Assembly: GCA_012845835.1 (NCBI GenBank)
Contig: JABAKD010000017.1
Span: forward strand, 7,711,600-7,775,599
Length of the DNA stretch: 64,000 bases
Direction: 5' to 3'
Source of the DNA: Undaria pinnatifida
Lineage: Eukaryota; Sar; Phaeophyceae; Laminariales; Alariaceae
The first letter of the stretch is position 1. Each line of letters opens with the position of its first letter. The notes beneath the pieces are model-generated. The model searched no databases, was not told where the DNA came from, and saw only the letters and a list, made by a program, of their open reading frames with translations. Positions 30,851 through 42,002 of this stretch are shown here, in pieces. A program made the position numbers and the translations under genes.

Positions 30851-31469
30851 GTGAGGTTTCGTTTTGTGTCGCTAAGCTACATGCTATTTTGGGTCCTTTC
30901 GTGAATGAAAAGGTCAAAGCACACGCCAAAAACACACACTGAAACATGGCTTCCAGTGTGCTGTATTGATACTTCATTATTTTTTCTCTTGTTTGCTGTC
31001 CGACAAGCGCAACTCTCTCCACCAACAGTGTGAATAAAAAAAACAAACGTACGTGGACCCATGAAACAAAACAACTCCTCCCGTACTTACCACAGAACAC
31101 AATCACGCACCTATCGACGTCAATAAATCCCTTGGTGATTTTTTCTGCTTTAGATTTGACGTAAAAACGGTTGCTGGCGACAATCGGTCGGGAAAATAAA
31201 CTTGTCTGGCATCGGGCGCCGATCTGCAGCCATCAAAACAACAGCGTGACCGCACGCACCGCCCCATGCATTCCCCTTTTGGTCGTGGAATCCGCTGCAG
31301 ACGCGCGTACCATCCCCGACTTGGGACTCTTTAAAAACATGTGTAGGCCGTTTCAAAATAGTTAAGGTTGCTCACCCTACGCCTCGTTCAGAGGTGTGAC
31401 GTGATCTAATTGTGTGCCCACATTCCACCTCCCTCTTGTTCTCTTTCTTTGGATTGCTTTTTGTGGCAG
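30851..31469 (+). other. Inferred intron 1 of the hAT relic
   Basis: Donor GTGAGG at 30851 and acceptor TTTTTGTGGCAG at 31458-31469. Phase 1 is preserved on both sides. Open frames within it on either strand (for example 31150-31365) are protein-like in composition but match nothing I know. Confidence 0.5.
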
Positions 31470-31849
31470 GTGTACGCATCTTCTACATGGACGCGAGGAG
31501 TATCATCCAGACCATGCTGCTGGCCGTGAAGCATTTTCGACCTGCTCCAAGCCTCGGGAGGGCCACCGGCCAAGTGATCATGCTGTGGGTTCGCCAAATC
31601 AAGGCCCAGAATGGCCTGCTTGAGAAGAACATCGCTGGCGCCGTTACTGACGCCGGAGGTGACGTCCGGACTGGGGTCGGTGAGGTGCTTGATAGCCAGT
31701 GGTTCATCCCTCACATGTCCCACCGTGCCACCATCGACGGCACCGGTATGTCCCAGACGAAAGAAGCCTCGAATAACCTACCCTGCCGCTTCTTATTGGA
31801 GCTTTGCAAGAAGGTCGTCGAGATGGCCAACCGGTCTGCTTCCTTCAAG
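31470..31849 (+). pseudogene. hAT transposase-like gene, exon 2
   Basis: Open throughout. It encodes ARSIIQTMLLAVKHFRPAP, then a hAT-like core with TDAGGDVRTGVGEVL (the 'TDna.N' position around the second acidic residue) and FIPHMSHRATIDGTGM (the 'C.aH.lnL' position; here PHMSH). It is flanked by TGTGGCAG and by AAG|GTATAG, phase 0 at the right end. Length and composition fit a true exon, and this is one of the best-preserved parts of the gene. Confidence 0.7.
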
Positions 31850-32179
31850 GTATAGCTCAATAGGGTTTGATGTGGGTGGTACCTGGAGTGGTTTGGTGGA
31901 TGCTGAACAGTCTGGATTTTGGTTGAGCAGTACTCCGAGTACCCCACACTCAAGACACACCCGCGGGGCAGGATCCATGCCGGACTTTTTCCTCGAAGAG
32001 ATATTTGTTGCATATTACGCCATCCTCCACCCTCCTAGCATGTAACATGGGTGTCCGGAAGTTGGGTGTGATTTTCTCGCTTGTGACAACCACCGTAGCA
32101 CCTCTGTCACAAATTCCGGGTTAGGCATGATTTTCGTGCTGCTTATTTTCGTGTTGTTCTCTTGCGGTTTTCGTCGCAG
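31850..32179 (+). other. Inferred intron 2 of the hAT relic
   Basis: GTATAG at the donor and TTTTCGTCGCAG at the acceptor (32179), 330 bp. Phase 0 is kept on both sides. Confidence 0.55.
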
Positions 32180-32370
32180 ATCCGTTTGGAAGACGCGGTC
32201 GAGGAAGCCACGGGTGGATAAGGCTCGAAAGCGAAGCTCAAGCAAGCTGTTGCCCAGCGCTGGGTCACCATCTGCTTGTTATTACTGCTCGTGCTGCAGA
32301 GATAGGACGCGCTCGGGGTGGTGTACATGGACTGCAGCACGGTTTCCCTTTGATTGGCAAGAGGAAAGAG
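32180..32370 (+). pseudogene. hAT transposase-like gene, exon 3, with three in-frame stops
   Basis: In phase with exon 2 it encodes IRLEDAVEEATGG, then KLKQAVAQRWVTICLLLLLV, corresponding to the hAT 'RW.s....l.r.l' segment, then DALGVVYMD. It is interrupted by TAA (32219-32221), TAG (32303-32305) and TGA (32351-32353). The last part reads better in another frame (FPLIGKRKE), so a small indel lies near 32335. Donor GAG|GTGAGG at 32371. These breaks rule out a working protein from this copy. Confidence 0.6.
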
Positions 32371-32955
32371 GTGAGGTGGAGATTTTCTCGTGTCTTCTCT
32401 TTCTATCCAAAAGGTTCAGAAAAGTGTTCCAGAAAGTGTAGTGGTACCTGTATGGAGCAGGTCCTTGCAGGTAGCGGTTCATGTTTTCGGGAAGTACTCG
32501 GACAGGGTACCCCACATGACAGTAAAAGCCCACGGCGCATCCCATAAGTTTCACGATATATTTGCATGGTGGCTGCTTGCTATTCTCCCGGTGAACGTTA
32601 ATAAAAAAAGACTTGGAACAAGATTTTCCGTCTGCTGCGTTCAAATTTCGCATGGAGGGAGAGAGATCACGAGAGAAGATGATGGTGAAAATGTTACCAT
32701 AATGCCGTAGCAGTGTTTGCTTGAAGTGAAACACTTGAACACGAAACATGCTTGGCAAGCATGTGCCACACGTGATGCGCGGTTCATTTCTATCGAGACC
32801 ACCTCATGGAGCCGTCCCTTTCTTGCATTGTAGGGGTGGTGTGATGAGCACGTGGTGGTGATGACCACCACCGTCCATAATTGACCCCTCTTGCCCTGCC
32901 CCAATTGTTGTTCGTACATCAGAGCCTGCGCCCTTGCCCGCTTAAGGAGGTGTAA
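32371..32955 (+). other. Inferred intron 3 and unresolved 5' part of exon 4
   Basis: The next coding block starts by 32956. A possible acceptor is TTGCATTGTAG at about 32823-32833, but the following 120 bp are not open in the right frame. The acceptor is therefore not fixed. Confidence 0.35.
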
Positions 32956-33741
32956 GGCATCGTAAAGGTGGTCAACGACAACATCTTCTACTGCCAGAAG
33001 ACCTTGGAGCCAACTGGTCAAGGGGCCTTGAGGCGGCTCTTCTTTTTGCTAATCGACACTCTCGAGCCCAACAAACCACTCAAGATTGTGCATGTTGCAC
33101 CCGTCGGCGCGGAACGTGGCACATCTATCTCCCGTCGACCTCACCAGAAACTCACAGAAACCGGCCGCGAGACTCGCGATGCGTTCCGAGTCGCATTCGC
33201 GACGCAGTTCCTGCCGCCCTACGGGAAGAACCCGGTGAACCGCTCCCATGTCTTCGATCGAACGAAGTTCCTTAGTCCGGGCTCGCGAAGGTTAAAGTAC
33301 GTCAATTCGCTGCTTGCCTCCACCGCCGCCGTTGGCGTTGCTCTGGCTTCCGCTTCCGAAATCGGGACGAAGGTAAGAGCAGAAGTTCACAGGCTCCTGA
33401 TTGAAGCTGTGAAGGGATAGAGAGTCCGGGACAAGAACGTGGCAGAGGCTGCCACTGCCATCGTCGACACACCGGCGGCAAAGCGGGCAAGAGCTACTGC
33501 GGGGGGTAGCTCTGCTACGAAGGGGGGTCGCTCTGCCATGGAGGAGGGTGGCTCTGGTACGGAGGGGGGTGGCTCCGCTACGGGGGGGGGTGGCTCCGTC
33601 TCACGCCACCACACCACTAAAACGCTGCATGGTGCTGGTTTTTGGGACGACAGCGACGACGACCAGGAGCCTCCCCCTCCAGTCGACCGCGACGCCAAGA
33701 AGGAAGCGAACTCTCTTCGCAATGACTGGATGGAGATGAAG
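32956..33741 (+). pseudogene. hAT transposase-like gene, exon 4, with one in-frame stop
   Basis: Encodes LRRLFFLLIDTLEPNKPLKI, then FATQFLPPYGKNPVNRSHVF and KFLSPGSRRLKYVNSLLAS, the 'lDPrfK' type region of hAT proteins. TAG at 33418-33420 interrupts it, but the same frame continues directly as an alanine/glycine-rich linker (33439-33610, with 15-bp GGS-type repeats), then FWDDSDDDQEPPPP. It ends at ATGAAG|GTGAAT, phase 0. The perfect frame continuity across the stop points to a single nonsense change. Confidence 0.65.
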
Positions 33742-33995
33742 GTGAATAAACAAGGCAGTTTGGTCTGTTTCCGGTCTTGTCGAAGGTCGAACTCGTGTCT
33801 TCTTGCTGCGCGGAGGTCAGCCGTTGCCGACTTGTTCAGTGAGATTTGTAAGAGCGATTGGTGCGTTGGGATCGTGTACACTGAACCCTCCACGTGTGGT
33901 TCGGTTGGCCTTCTCTTCTTTCTGATCCATGTATAGCGCCGGTATTCTTCTTTGTTGCGTAATCCCTTGTCCTCCGTTTCCGCTTGGACGTGCAG
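33742..33995 (+). other. Inferred intron 4 of the hAT relic
   Basis: 254 bp between GTGAAT and CTTGGACGTGCAG. Both flanking exons are in phase 0. Confidence 0.6.
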
Positions 33996-34451
33996 TTCAC
34001 TATAGGGCAAAGGGATATGGACGGCGCTGAGTACTGGCGGCTTCACGGCAGACGACACCCTGTAGCCCTTCGAGCCGTCGCGTACGCCGTCTACGGTGTG
34101 CTGGCCTCCGCGGGTGCCATGGAGCGAGACTTCTTCATCGCGGACTTTTTTATGCCCCGCAAACGCGGCTCCCTCGACCCCGCTCAGTTGGAGATGTGCT
34201 TCTATTTCCGGACGCAGTACAACAGCATCCCATCCGACACCCCCCAACTCGCCGATGACGCTGTGCGGAATGCTCTCCTGGAACGGTTCAGGGACCCGGC
34301 ACTGATGCACGAAGTTCAGGTTATGGACTACGCGAAGGAACAGCACTACGACGAAAACGACGATACGATCGACCCTGCGTGGGTAGCTGCCATCCCGCAG
34401 TCCCGAGGTTCAGGGAACGAGGGGGGGAATTCACTTGGAGATGTGCCATGA
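33996..34451 (+). pseudogene. hAT transposase-like gene, last exon with C-terminal dimerisation domain
   Basis: This is the most diagnostic part. EYWRLHGRRHPVALRAVAYA, VYGVLASAGAMERDFF and PAQLEMCFYFRTQYNSI match the hAT C-terminal dimerisation pattern (W......YP.La..A...L.ip.sSa..ER.FS ... R..L.p......l.l..N). The domain is followed by an acidic tail and the stop TGA at 34449-34451. This exon alone is intact. A domesticated hAT-derived gene is possible in principle, but the stops upstream argue for a dead copy. Confidence 0.75.
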
Positions 34452-35100
34452 TAGATTTTTAGGGTGTGGGTGTTTCTCTGCCGGGGTAGAGATGTTTTCC
34501 GAAGAACCAATACTTTGTTTTCAAGCGGGGTACGTGAGGGCGGTAGCCCAGCACTGCACCCCGATCATCGTGTGTCAGGTTTTATGAGTACGCGAAGCGT
34601 GCTTGTCTTCGTTGCGGGCGGCCGCAGATAATCCGTTTGCCTTGATCCATGGCTCAGTGCTTGTCGTTCCGCAGGGAGGGGAAGGGAAAGGGGCGGCTGG
34701 CCTGACCTTGTGCATTCGAGGTTGACGGCACGAGGAAAGCTGTGGTTAGGCGCCGACCGCCCAACGTTAGGTGTATGTTTTAAATTTTTCGTCTTTGAGG
34801 GCTGTTCATGTGCGTCACCAAAATTTTGGCACCGTGATACCGCTGTGATGTCTTCAGCGTTGAACCCCTCGCCTTTCTCCTTGCAAGCGCTTGTCGGACT
34901 TTTTGGGTTTCCCAACATGTCCATACGTGTTGTGTGTGCCACGCCATCAAAGCTCACGTGCCAAAACGAAGAACATCGTGACGTCAGGTTGATGATGAGA
35001 TTTAGGCACAGCTCACCACATATCGAGGCGCTATTAAAATGTGCTGCAAGAGAGAGCGAATATGGATAAAAAAGAACGGTACACTCGGCGAACGAAATTC
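34452..35100. other. Stretch with no supportable gene
   Basis: 3' flank of the hAT relic. Overlapping frames on both strands, no recognisable domain, and no clear terminal inverted repeat of a hAT element. Confidence 0.4.
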
Positions 35101-35119
35101 ACATATTGGATTTTAAACA

Positions 35120-35560
35120 ATACCTGCATATCGATACGTGGGCGGTCAACGCATTGAAATGGCCAATATGCATCAGTACTATTAATAGGCGACACAACAC
35201 GTACCGATACGCACAAAACGCGGACTTTGATGATGACAATGCATACCGATACTTGACCCTGAAGCGTATTGTAGCACCAATATTATATCGATAGGTCCGC
35301 CGCAAAAACGTTGGTTTGATCAAATCACATCAATATACGGCCATTCATGGCATTGCGTGCATCAAGAGATATCAACACCCGTGTGGTAAGAATATTGGCG
35401 ACTGCTGTGCTTATCGATAGTTGGGTGGCATGAAGTATTGCGTCCACCACTTCGTATCGATATGTTGTTTGGCACAGTGCTGGTGTTGTCAATACCAATC
35501 GATACGAAACGAGCGCACGTATTGACCGGTCAATATGCATCTTCAATATCGTATTGTCCT
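35120..35560. repeat. Cluster of ATCGATA/CCGATAC words
   Basis: About eight occurrences of (T)ATCGATA or CCGATAC in 430 bp, roughly at 35128, 35201, 35244, 35283, 35411, 35453, 35498 and 35548, on both strands. It may be a degraded tandem repeat or a cluster of binding sites. Spacing is irregular. Confidence 0.45.
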
Positions 35561-36530
35561 ACGTGTGGACTCTACCACTGGTGGGATCAAGGTGCGGGCG
35601 CGTCAAATAGACCTAACTTAACCCAAGCCATAAACCTACGGGTACAGCTGGCCTAAATCCCAGCCAGCACAGCAGGGGATGAGTCACGAACCAGGTGCAT
35701 CCCCGATAATAAGTAGCAGCCTTCCCACTCCACCCTCGAAGCAGCAGCAGGACACAGTAGGCGCAATTCGCGAAAACAGCAGTAGCAGTGCCTCTGTGGA
35801 CAGCATACCGCCAATGGCAATCAAACCCTCTCCGCCGATCAGAATCCTGCATTCTCCCGGTGGTCCGCAACATGCTACATGTGGTGCAACTTCCCCTGCA
35901 CAGGTACGGCACCAAGGCGAAACTTTGTCGACCGTAACGGCTATGCCCAAAGGAGAAGCACTGACGTATGTATGTATGTGATGAGCATGGTGCACTAGAA
36001 ACAGGACTGGCAGCCGAAGACCGCGAAATTAGCGACCGTAGTAACGCGCACGGCGATGTCCTAGAAGGAGGCGCGGATATACTCGCTTGGCCTGCAACAT
36101 GCATATTTTTTTCTTCACGAGAACATTTCACCAGTGACGTCAGGATTGGGGATACGTTTCAGTCAGTGTAAACAACAGGGATAACACGCACGTCAAGCCT
36201 CCCCCCCCCCCCTCCCCGCCTTCGGATACAAACGTCGGAGCCCATGGTCTCCAAAACGAGGGAGGCACACACGTCCCGAACAGTACGATATGCAGTAGTA
36301 ACAGGCCCCGAGCGGTAGAAAAGGCGAGACCGTAAAGACGAATCTCCCTGTACGCGGTTCAATAGCAATCGGACTGTACGACCCGAGACTGTGAAGTCAT
36401 TGACTGGGGGCGCGCACAACCAAAGCCTACGTGCGTGCGTGGTGGAGTAGCAATAGGACAGGTACGAGGTTGTACCCCAGTCGCTGGAAATATAGCGATC
36501 AAAACGGTCATGCCCATTGAAGGAGTACAT
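35561..36530. other. Stretch with no supportable gene
   Basis: Open frames up to about 170 codons overlap on opposite strands. A C10 run lies at about 36199. No family is recognised. Confidence 0.4.
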
Positions 36531-36537
36531 ACGTACG

Positions 36538-36640
36538 TACATTCTGTGAGGAGTGCACATAAGTGCGTACATTCTGTGAGGAGTATACATAGTGCGTATA
36601 TTCTGTGAGGAGTATACACAAGTGCGTACATTCTGTGCGC
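36538..36640 (-). repeat. 30-bp tandem repeat, about 3.5 units
   Basis: GTACATTCTGTGAGGAGT followed by ATACACAAGTGC or a variant, at 36538, 36568, 36597 and (partial) 36627. On the minus strand it reads as LxTPHRMYA-type peptide repeats, which are a by-product. Confidence 0.9.
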
Positions 36641-38185
36641 GGCGCAGTATTTCATAGCAACTGACGAGTAAAACTTGAGGCTATCAAATTGGCGACCGAA
36701 GCAACGCAGATGGTCATGCAACGGGGAACCCCTAGTATACCTGTGCATAACAAGCATATATCAAAAGACAGCACCTTCACCCCTTGACCGACAGCAAGTT
36801 TTCCTAATGTACCATCACTGACACCACACCTTTAATACCAGGTTTTCGTGTTGAACTACCAGGTTTCTATTTGTGGAACACTCGACCTAAACCCTTGACA
36901 ACGCTCGTAACCCCTTGCTTAAGTCTACTGGATATTTGATGAACAGACGTGCACGAGTAACCGTTTCTCGTAAAGATTTTTATAAACCGAAACGAAGGCG
37001 TTGAGAGTTTTATCGAGTTCTTCCGATCGGTGGATGCTCCACTTTGCAAGCTGTCTATGACGCACCGATCGCGCGTTTCCTATGTTATTTCTGGCCGATG
37101 GCTTCTCTGGACGCTGCAAGGGTGAGCAAGGCGCTGTCACTCATTGGCATGACTTCCAAACGATATCGACCCATCCCCTCCAGTGCAAGGATATGGGATA
37201 GGGACATCGCATAACACCCTCGATAATATAGAACTTTCCAGGGCGTTTCACGGATCATGGCCCGACCAGCGAGTAGCACAGTGTCAGAAGCTTTCAAACT
37301 CTGGAGGGAGGGTCTAATCGGGTCGGATCCGGAGGTGTTCAAAGCCTCACGGGTCGGGTCGGGTCGGGTCGGGTCAGGAGTCTTCAAAATATCAAGGATC
37401 AGCTCAACCGCGATCCGACCCGAATCTCTGCCACTCGCAAGAAGTTACCTGGGCGGTTAAACTCCCTGATAATTTCCGAGCCCATGTCCTTCGAGCCGAA
37501 AGGCCCCCACGACGAAGACGTACGCTCTGGAAGAAAGCTCGTCGAGACCTGTCTGTCCATGGACGCATCCGTCGGCATTTTGGGCAATCCCCGACAAGTC
37601 GAGAAGATCAGCTTGTTCGTAAACTCGTTCATGGGGGTGTGTGATCTCCCGTGTTGTACTGTACCAGGCATCGTCCAGTGACGTACGGAACTGGCTTGGT
37701 ATGTCTACCATTCATTTCTTTTTTGCGACAGGAAACTCGCATGTATTATTACATTATCGTCCATTTCTTTTTTGCGTTGTTTGTGGAAAGGTTGAATCGG
37801 CGACAGCTGTGGTGGACGAACGAATTAATTACGGCCCGAAATAAAGTTTACCAGATTTGTTGGCGGGCTCATGCTGCTTTTACCACTGCTGTGCTGCCTA
37901 CTGCTGGGATAATTTCGCTGTTGGGTCGGGTGCTCTTTGGTACGCCTCTTCTATGCACTGGGGAGCCGGGAGATGGTGTATTAATTTGTACTGCGGTGTA
38001 GCCAAATCTTGTGTTGCGTAAAACCCACCGGGTTGGTACCGATAGGGACCGGCGTGCAGAGTTACCTTCTCGTGGTTAGTGTACAGTTATCATAGTACAA
38101 AGCGCTGATTAAGAAACAGGAATGCTGGCTCAGGACGGAAATCATATTTGAGAAAGGGTGTGCTCTACCGCTATCTTCAGTATAC
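36641..38185. other. Stretch with no supportable gene
   Basis: Includes a GGGTC x5 run at 37351-37375 and the short family A relic at 37044-37080. No coding sequence is recognised. Confidence 0.4.
37044..37080 (+). repeat. Relic of the family A terminus
   Basis: CTTTGCAAGCTGTCTATGA, then CACCGATCGCGCGT, matches the family A terminal block CTTTGCAAGCTGTGTGTGA..CTCCGATCGCGCGT. The rest of the element is not recognisable. Confidence 0.55.
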
Positions 38186-38325
38186 CGTAATCATGAGAGT
38201 GATCGAGCGTATCGGAGTCATAACACCCCTGTGCGATAAAAATCCAAGTTTGGAATAGTTTAATTCTTTTTTCGCACAGGTATCGGAGTCATCGCACAGA
38301 GATGCGACGGTGCGATGACTCCGAC
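38186..38325 (+). repeat. Family F repeat ending in a perfect 15-bp hairpin
   Basis: TCGGAGTCATCGCAC (38283-38297) and its exact complement GTGCGATGACTCCGA (38310-38324) flank a 12-base loop. Upstream are ACACCCCTGTGCGATAAAAA and TCCAAGTTTGGAAT, which recur at about 39515-39555. Confidence 0.75.
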
Positions 38326-39239
38326 TTAGAACCTTTCAACCACTGCGAAGTCAGGCTCTGGGCACTTGCTTGTTTGGTGGCCTCCAGCAGCAGCAGCAGC
38401 GGAGGTGCTGCTGTAGGATCAGGAGAGAAGATGCTGCTGTATGTCACGGTGCTCCGAGTGGGGGATGCGTGGTTGGTCGGTGTTGAGAAGCGTTCCCCTC
38501 ATGGGCTCCGGTGTCTTTTTTGTCTCTCCATAGGCTCGCTGGTTATTCTTAACGCTTAGTATGCATTATGTCCCTAAATATAATTCTAAAAGGCAGACAT
38601 AACAGGGTTATGCAGGGTAGGGAAGGGCAGTGCAGGGTAGTTAGATGAGGGGCGTCCTGCTTGTCCCATCATTGTCACCTGCATTATCGCCCATCTATGA
38701 TGGCCTCGGTGTGAGCGCGACATCTAATACCCCATCGTTTCACCTCAACCATGGCATGGTTTCACGTCGAATCTATAAACAACCCTTACGGCGAGGGCGC
38801 TTCATTACATCTAGGAGCAGCAGTAGGGGCACCAGAGGTGTGTAATTTTTCACGGTCTGAAAAACAAGAACTGTGTGGACATATATATGCCGGGCAATAC
38901 ATTTCGGGTTTTTACCTTGAACCGGCCTGTAGATGCCGCACCTGCACCCTCGGACGTGGCAGAGCGTGCCTGAGTGTATCTGGTCGTTGTTGGTGCACAC
39001 ATCTCGGCGCTCGGGGGATTTGTATTTTATATAACATTGAAAAATGTCAGCTGCGGGTCCGACTGATTGAGTAGTTGAAATTCAATTTTTTTTTGTTTTT
39101 TGCCGCCTGTCGAGATTCTATTTCGACGCATTTTGCGTGTGGCTGTTGATCGTTGAGCGTGTGTCAGTGTTTGCATTATATGGTTATGTTTCAACCGTAC
39201 ACAGGTAGTATCAGCAGTGCCTACCCTGGGGGTGTATTC
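38326..39239. other. Stretch with no supportable gene
   Basis: A CAGCAG run lies at about 38387-38402. No recognisable coding sequence. Confidence 0.4.
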
Positions 39240-39590
39240 AGTATGGCACAAATTGGGATTTATCGCACAGGGGTGAGGTTCAGAAACGTGTCCCTACCAA
39301 GTCGTGGGTGGTGTGGTACCTTCAGTGTCGCACATGTGGGAGAGTTTATCGCACAGGGGCGTGTGCGCTCAAATTTCAGTAACGTTGGTGTTCGATCTGT
39401 TCAGAATTGTACACATCGGACTCATCGCGCAGGGGTGTGCGCCAGAATGGGAAATCGAATCATTGAATTCGTATTCCACATACCAGGATCCGAGTCATCG
39501 CACAAATCGGAGACATCGAACCCCTATTCGATAAAAATCCAAGTTAGGAATTATAATGTTGACCGCACCCCTGTGCGATGACTCGCATGC
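39240..39590 (+). repeat. Family F repeat, degenerate cluster
   Basis: ATCGCACAGGGGTG-like words recur at about 39258, 39348 and 39423. CCGAGTCATCGCACA occurs at about 39490, GATAAAAATCCAAGTTAGG at about 39529 and CACCCCTGTGCGATGACTC at about 39566. They occur in both orientations, as a decayed inverted-repeat element would give. Confidence 0.6.
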
Positions 39591-40630
39591 TTACGGTAAT
39601 AACGACTACAGAGTTTCTTACTTTCGCGCGGATCGTAGCCTTCCTATTGGAGAAGGGCTGCGTTCTATCACTAACGTCAGCATACTAGCGGCTCCGGAAT
39701 TTCTTATTTTCGAGCAAATCCCTGCCTTCATTAACTGCTGTTGCGTGTTCTGACGGCAACCAACAGGGAATTGTTGCAAGTCAGGCTTTGGAAAATGTCC
39801 ACGTACGATACCTGGAGCATAGCTGTAGGTGTAACTATGTGCCCTGCTATGTTTGGCTTTGCGTCAAACAGGCATATGTGAGTAGTGCGTACTGTGGTAT
39901 GCCAGGTATGGCTTAATGCTGATGCTCATGAGACTGTGTGCGGCGTCGTCCTGACGTGTCTTGTCGCGCACCTACTTAGACATGATCATAATATTCAAAG
40001 GCATTTAAGCACACACAAAACTTACTGAGCCTTCCGGCTAAACCTTTGGCGATACATGCCGTATTTTCTCCCTGTTGCCGATAGCATTCCCATGGTTTAA
40101 ACTACTCACCTAAGACGCAACCCATCTTTGGGTAAAATTGGTAATCTGTCCGGACGTTTTTGTTAGAATACACTACCCGTTGGGCTACGGTACTTATGTC
40201 ACTAGAGGGAGCCAATGTGACTAACAAGTTGAGTCCTCTGGTGCTATTATCGTCAGCAACGCCCTTTCGTCCTTGAACTATTTCGTTTGTCAAAGTGAGA
40301 ATATGAGTTTATATTGTTGATTATTAATAATAGTTGGTTCAGAGCCCTTCCTTGGCGATTTTGAGCCGTATTGTACGTGACGGGTGGTTTCCCTCGAACT
40401 TTAGCGACGAACGAGATTGGGTGCTTCCAGACCCAAAGCGTGCTAATGGTTCGTCAGTCCATCGACACGAGTAATCCGTCATATCCATGCGTAACGCCGA
40501 CCAGCCCTGCCAAGAGTAAGTCCCGTCTTTCGCACAATGGCAGGTTTATTACGAATGCATCCCCACTAAAGAAACCGTGTGGCAACGAATGACGTCCGAC
40601 GTCTCTATGAACGCAACGCGCGACTGAAAA
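39591..40630. other. Stretch with no supportable gene
   Basis: No recognisable coding or RNA sequence. The last part (from about 40450) is open on the minus strand together with the next repeat. Confidence 0.35.
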
Positions 40631-40639
40631 AATAGCCCA

Positions 40640-41250
40640 ACACGGATTTCTTGCAATAATCATGCCTTCTCGCTCAAAACTAACGCCGGCCCACCCAACC
40701 AACCGGAAACTCTGTCGTATTTGAAAGGACCCATCTAGTCCGAACCTTACCCTACGACTAGAGAAAACCTGTGACTGATGACTCCACCTCAACGGCGCTA
40801 CGTGCATGTTTACCGTGTAGTTATCTGCTATCAAGACCACCATGGTCCAGCAGCTGGCGTATCCTAACGTCCAGTCCCTCAAATGAATGCACTTTCCCCC
40901 ATACACTTCAACGCTGCGTGGCCAATTCAAACGGTACTTCCGTACGTGTACAAGGGACACGCCTCTTCCGACCCCTTCCCCACGAAAAAAAACATTCTCG
41001 ATCGGCCGACAACACCACAATAACGGTGCCACATCGCTGCCTACCAAAGTGCGTAGATTTCAACAGTCAACGCCACAGGCAACTGGAGTGACCCAGCAGG
41101 AGCAGTAGTTGCTTTCAACGAACATCCGAACACAACGCCGGACCATCCAATCGGCATAACTTCGTCCTTTTCCAAGGAACACACGTCTCTCTTCCGAACC
41201 TTATCGTACCGGGTAAAATGTGTGCTGAGCGATGACACAACGGCGGTAGT
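40640..41250 (-). repeat. Diverged direct repeat, two units about 450 bp apart
   Basis: About 40640-40800 and 41090-41250 align by eye: AACGCCGGCCCACCCAACC against AACGCCGGACCATCCAATC, TCCGAACCTTACCCTACGA against TCCGAACCTTATCGTACCG, and TGTGACTGATGACTCCACCT against TGTGCTGAGCGATGACACA. Both are open on the minus strand (frames at 40454-41047 and 41041-41478), where VGWAGVSFE and IGWSGVVFG correspond. It might be a tandemly duplicated decayed gene or a non-coding repeat. Confidence 0.45.
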
Positions 41251-42002
41251 GGGTAGCGTGCAGCTTTCGCGCAATGCGCCCTGACTGCTATTATTGCAAG
41301 CCCGTCGCAAAACAGTGTGCATCGTAATGGTGAGTATCGTCACCCTGTATGTACAGCTGTGCAGTGATCTACTTCCAACGCCATCCAAAAAGCGCATACA
41401 CTCAAATGGAAGGCAAGAACGGAATGGGATAGATAGCCCGATATCTTGTTTAATTGACGCCGAGCTACCACCCTCCAATTCCCTTCACGAAGTCAATGCA
41501 ATCGCTCATGTTGTTTGTCACTGTGCCCGGTCCGTTCCGATTTTCTCCGGACGTAGATGTTACCGTTCGGACATAAAACAACATCTACGGAAAGGCAGTT
41601 CCACGCATAGCGCGGTGGGGTATTGATTCGCTTGGATACGACATTATTAACCGGCTTCCGTGCGTTTGGCGCAAATAAATGCTGGAAGATCAATTATGCC
41701 TAAAAAAAAAAATATGGTCTCCGAATTTCTCGCATATGGGTTTACTGATAGGCTCGTGCTTGCCGTCGTTTTCCTTCTCTAAGCCGATAACCGATACCGC
41801 AAAGTGTGCGGTTCTGGATTTCTGCAGTTCTAGGCCTGAAATGTCATTTGAAACCATCTCCCCCAGCAAAAATTGTTGGGAGTTGGGAGTGAAGATCAGA
41901 TACTCCACCAATATATGATCGCATTCGAGGGCATGGCAACCCACCAAAATGATGGCTCGACGGATGCCAGTGAATGGCGTCGGTTCGTATTTCTCATGAT
42001 AT
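41251..42002. other. Stretch with no supportable gene
   Basis: The minus-strand frame at 41690-42097 is open for 135 codons but has no recognisable domain. Confidence 0.35.

Noticed and set aside
30522-31106. 194-codon minus-strand frame
   Set aside because: It is antisense to exon 1 of the hAT relic, whose + strand protein pattern and splice sites explain the sequence better.
33387-34346. 319-codon minus-strand frame
   Set aside because: It is the antisense of hAT exons 4 and 5 and of the intron between them. The + strand carries the recognisable dimerisation domain.
36530-36660. CRISPR-like array
   Set aside because: The 30-bp units are directly adjacent with no unique spacers, so it is an ordinary minisatellite.
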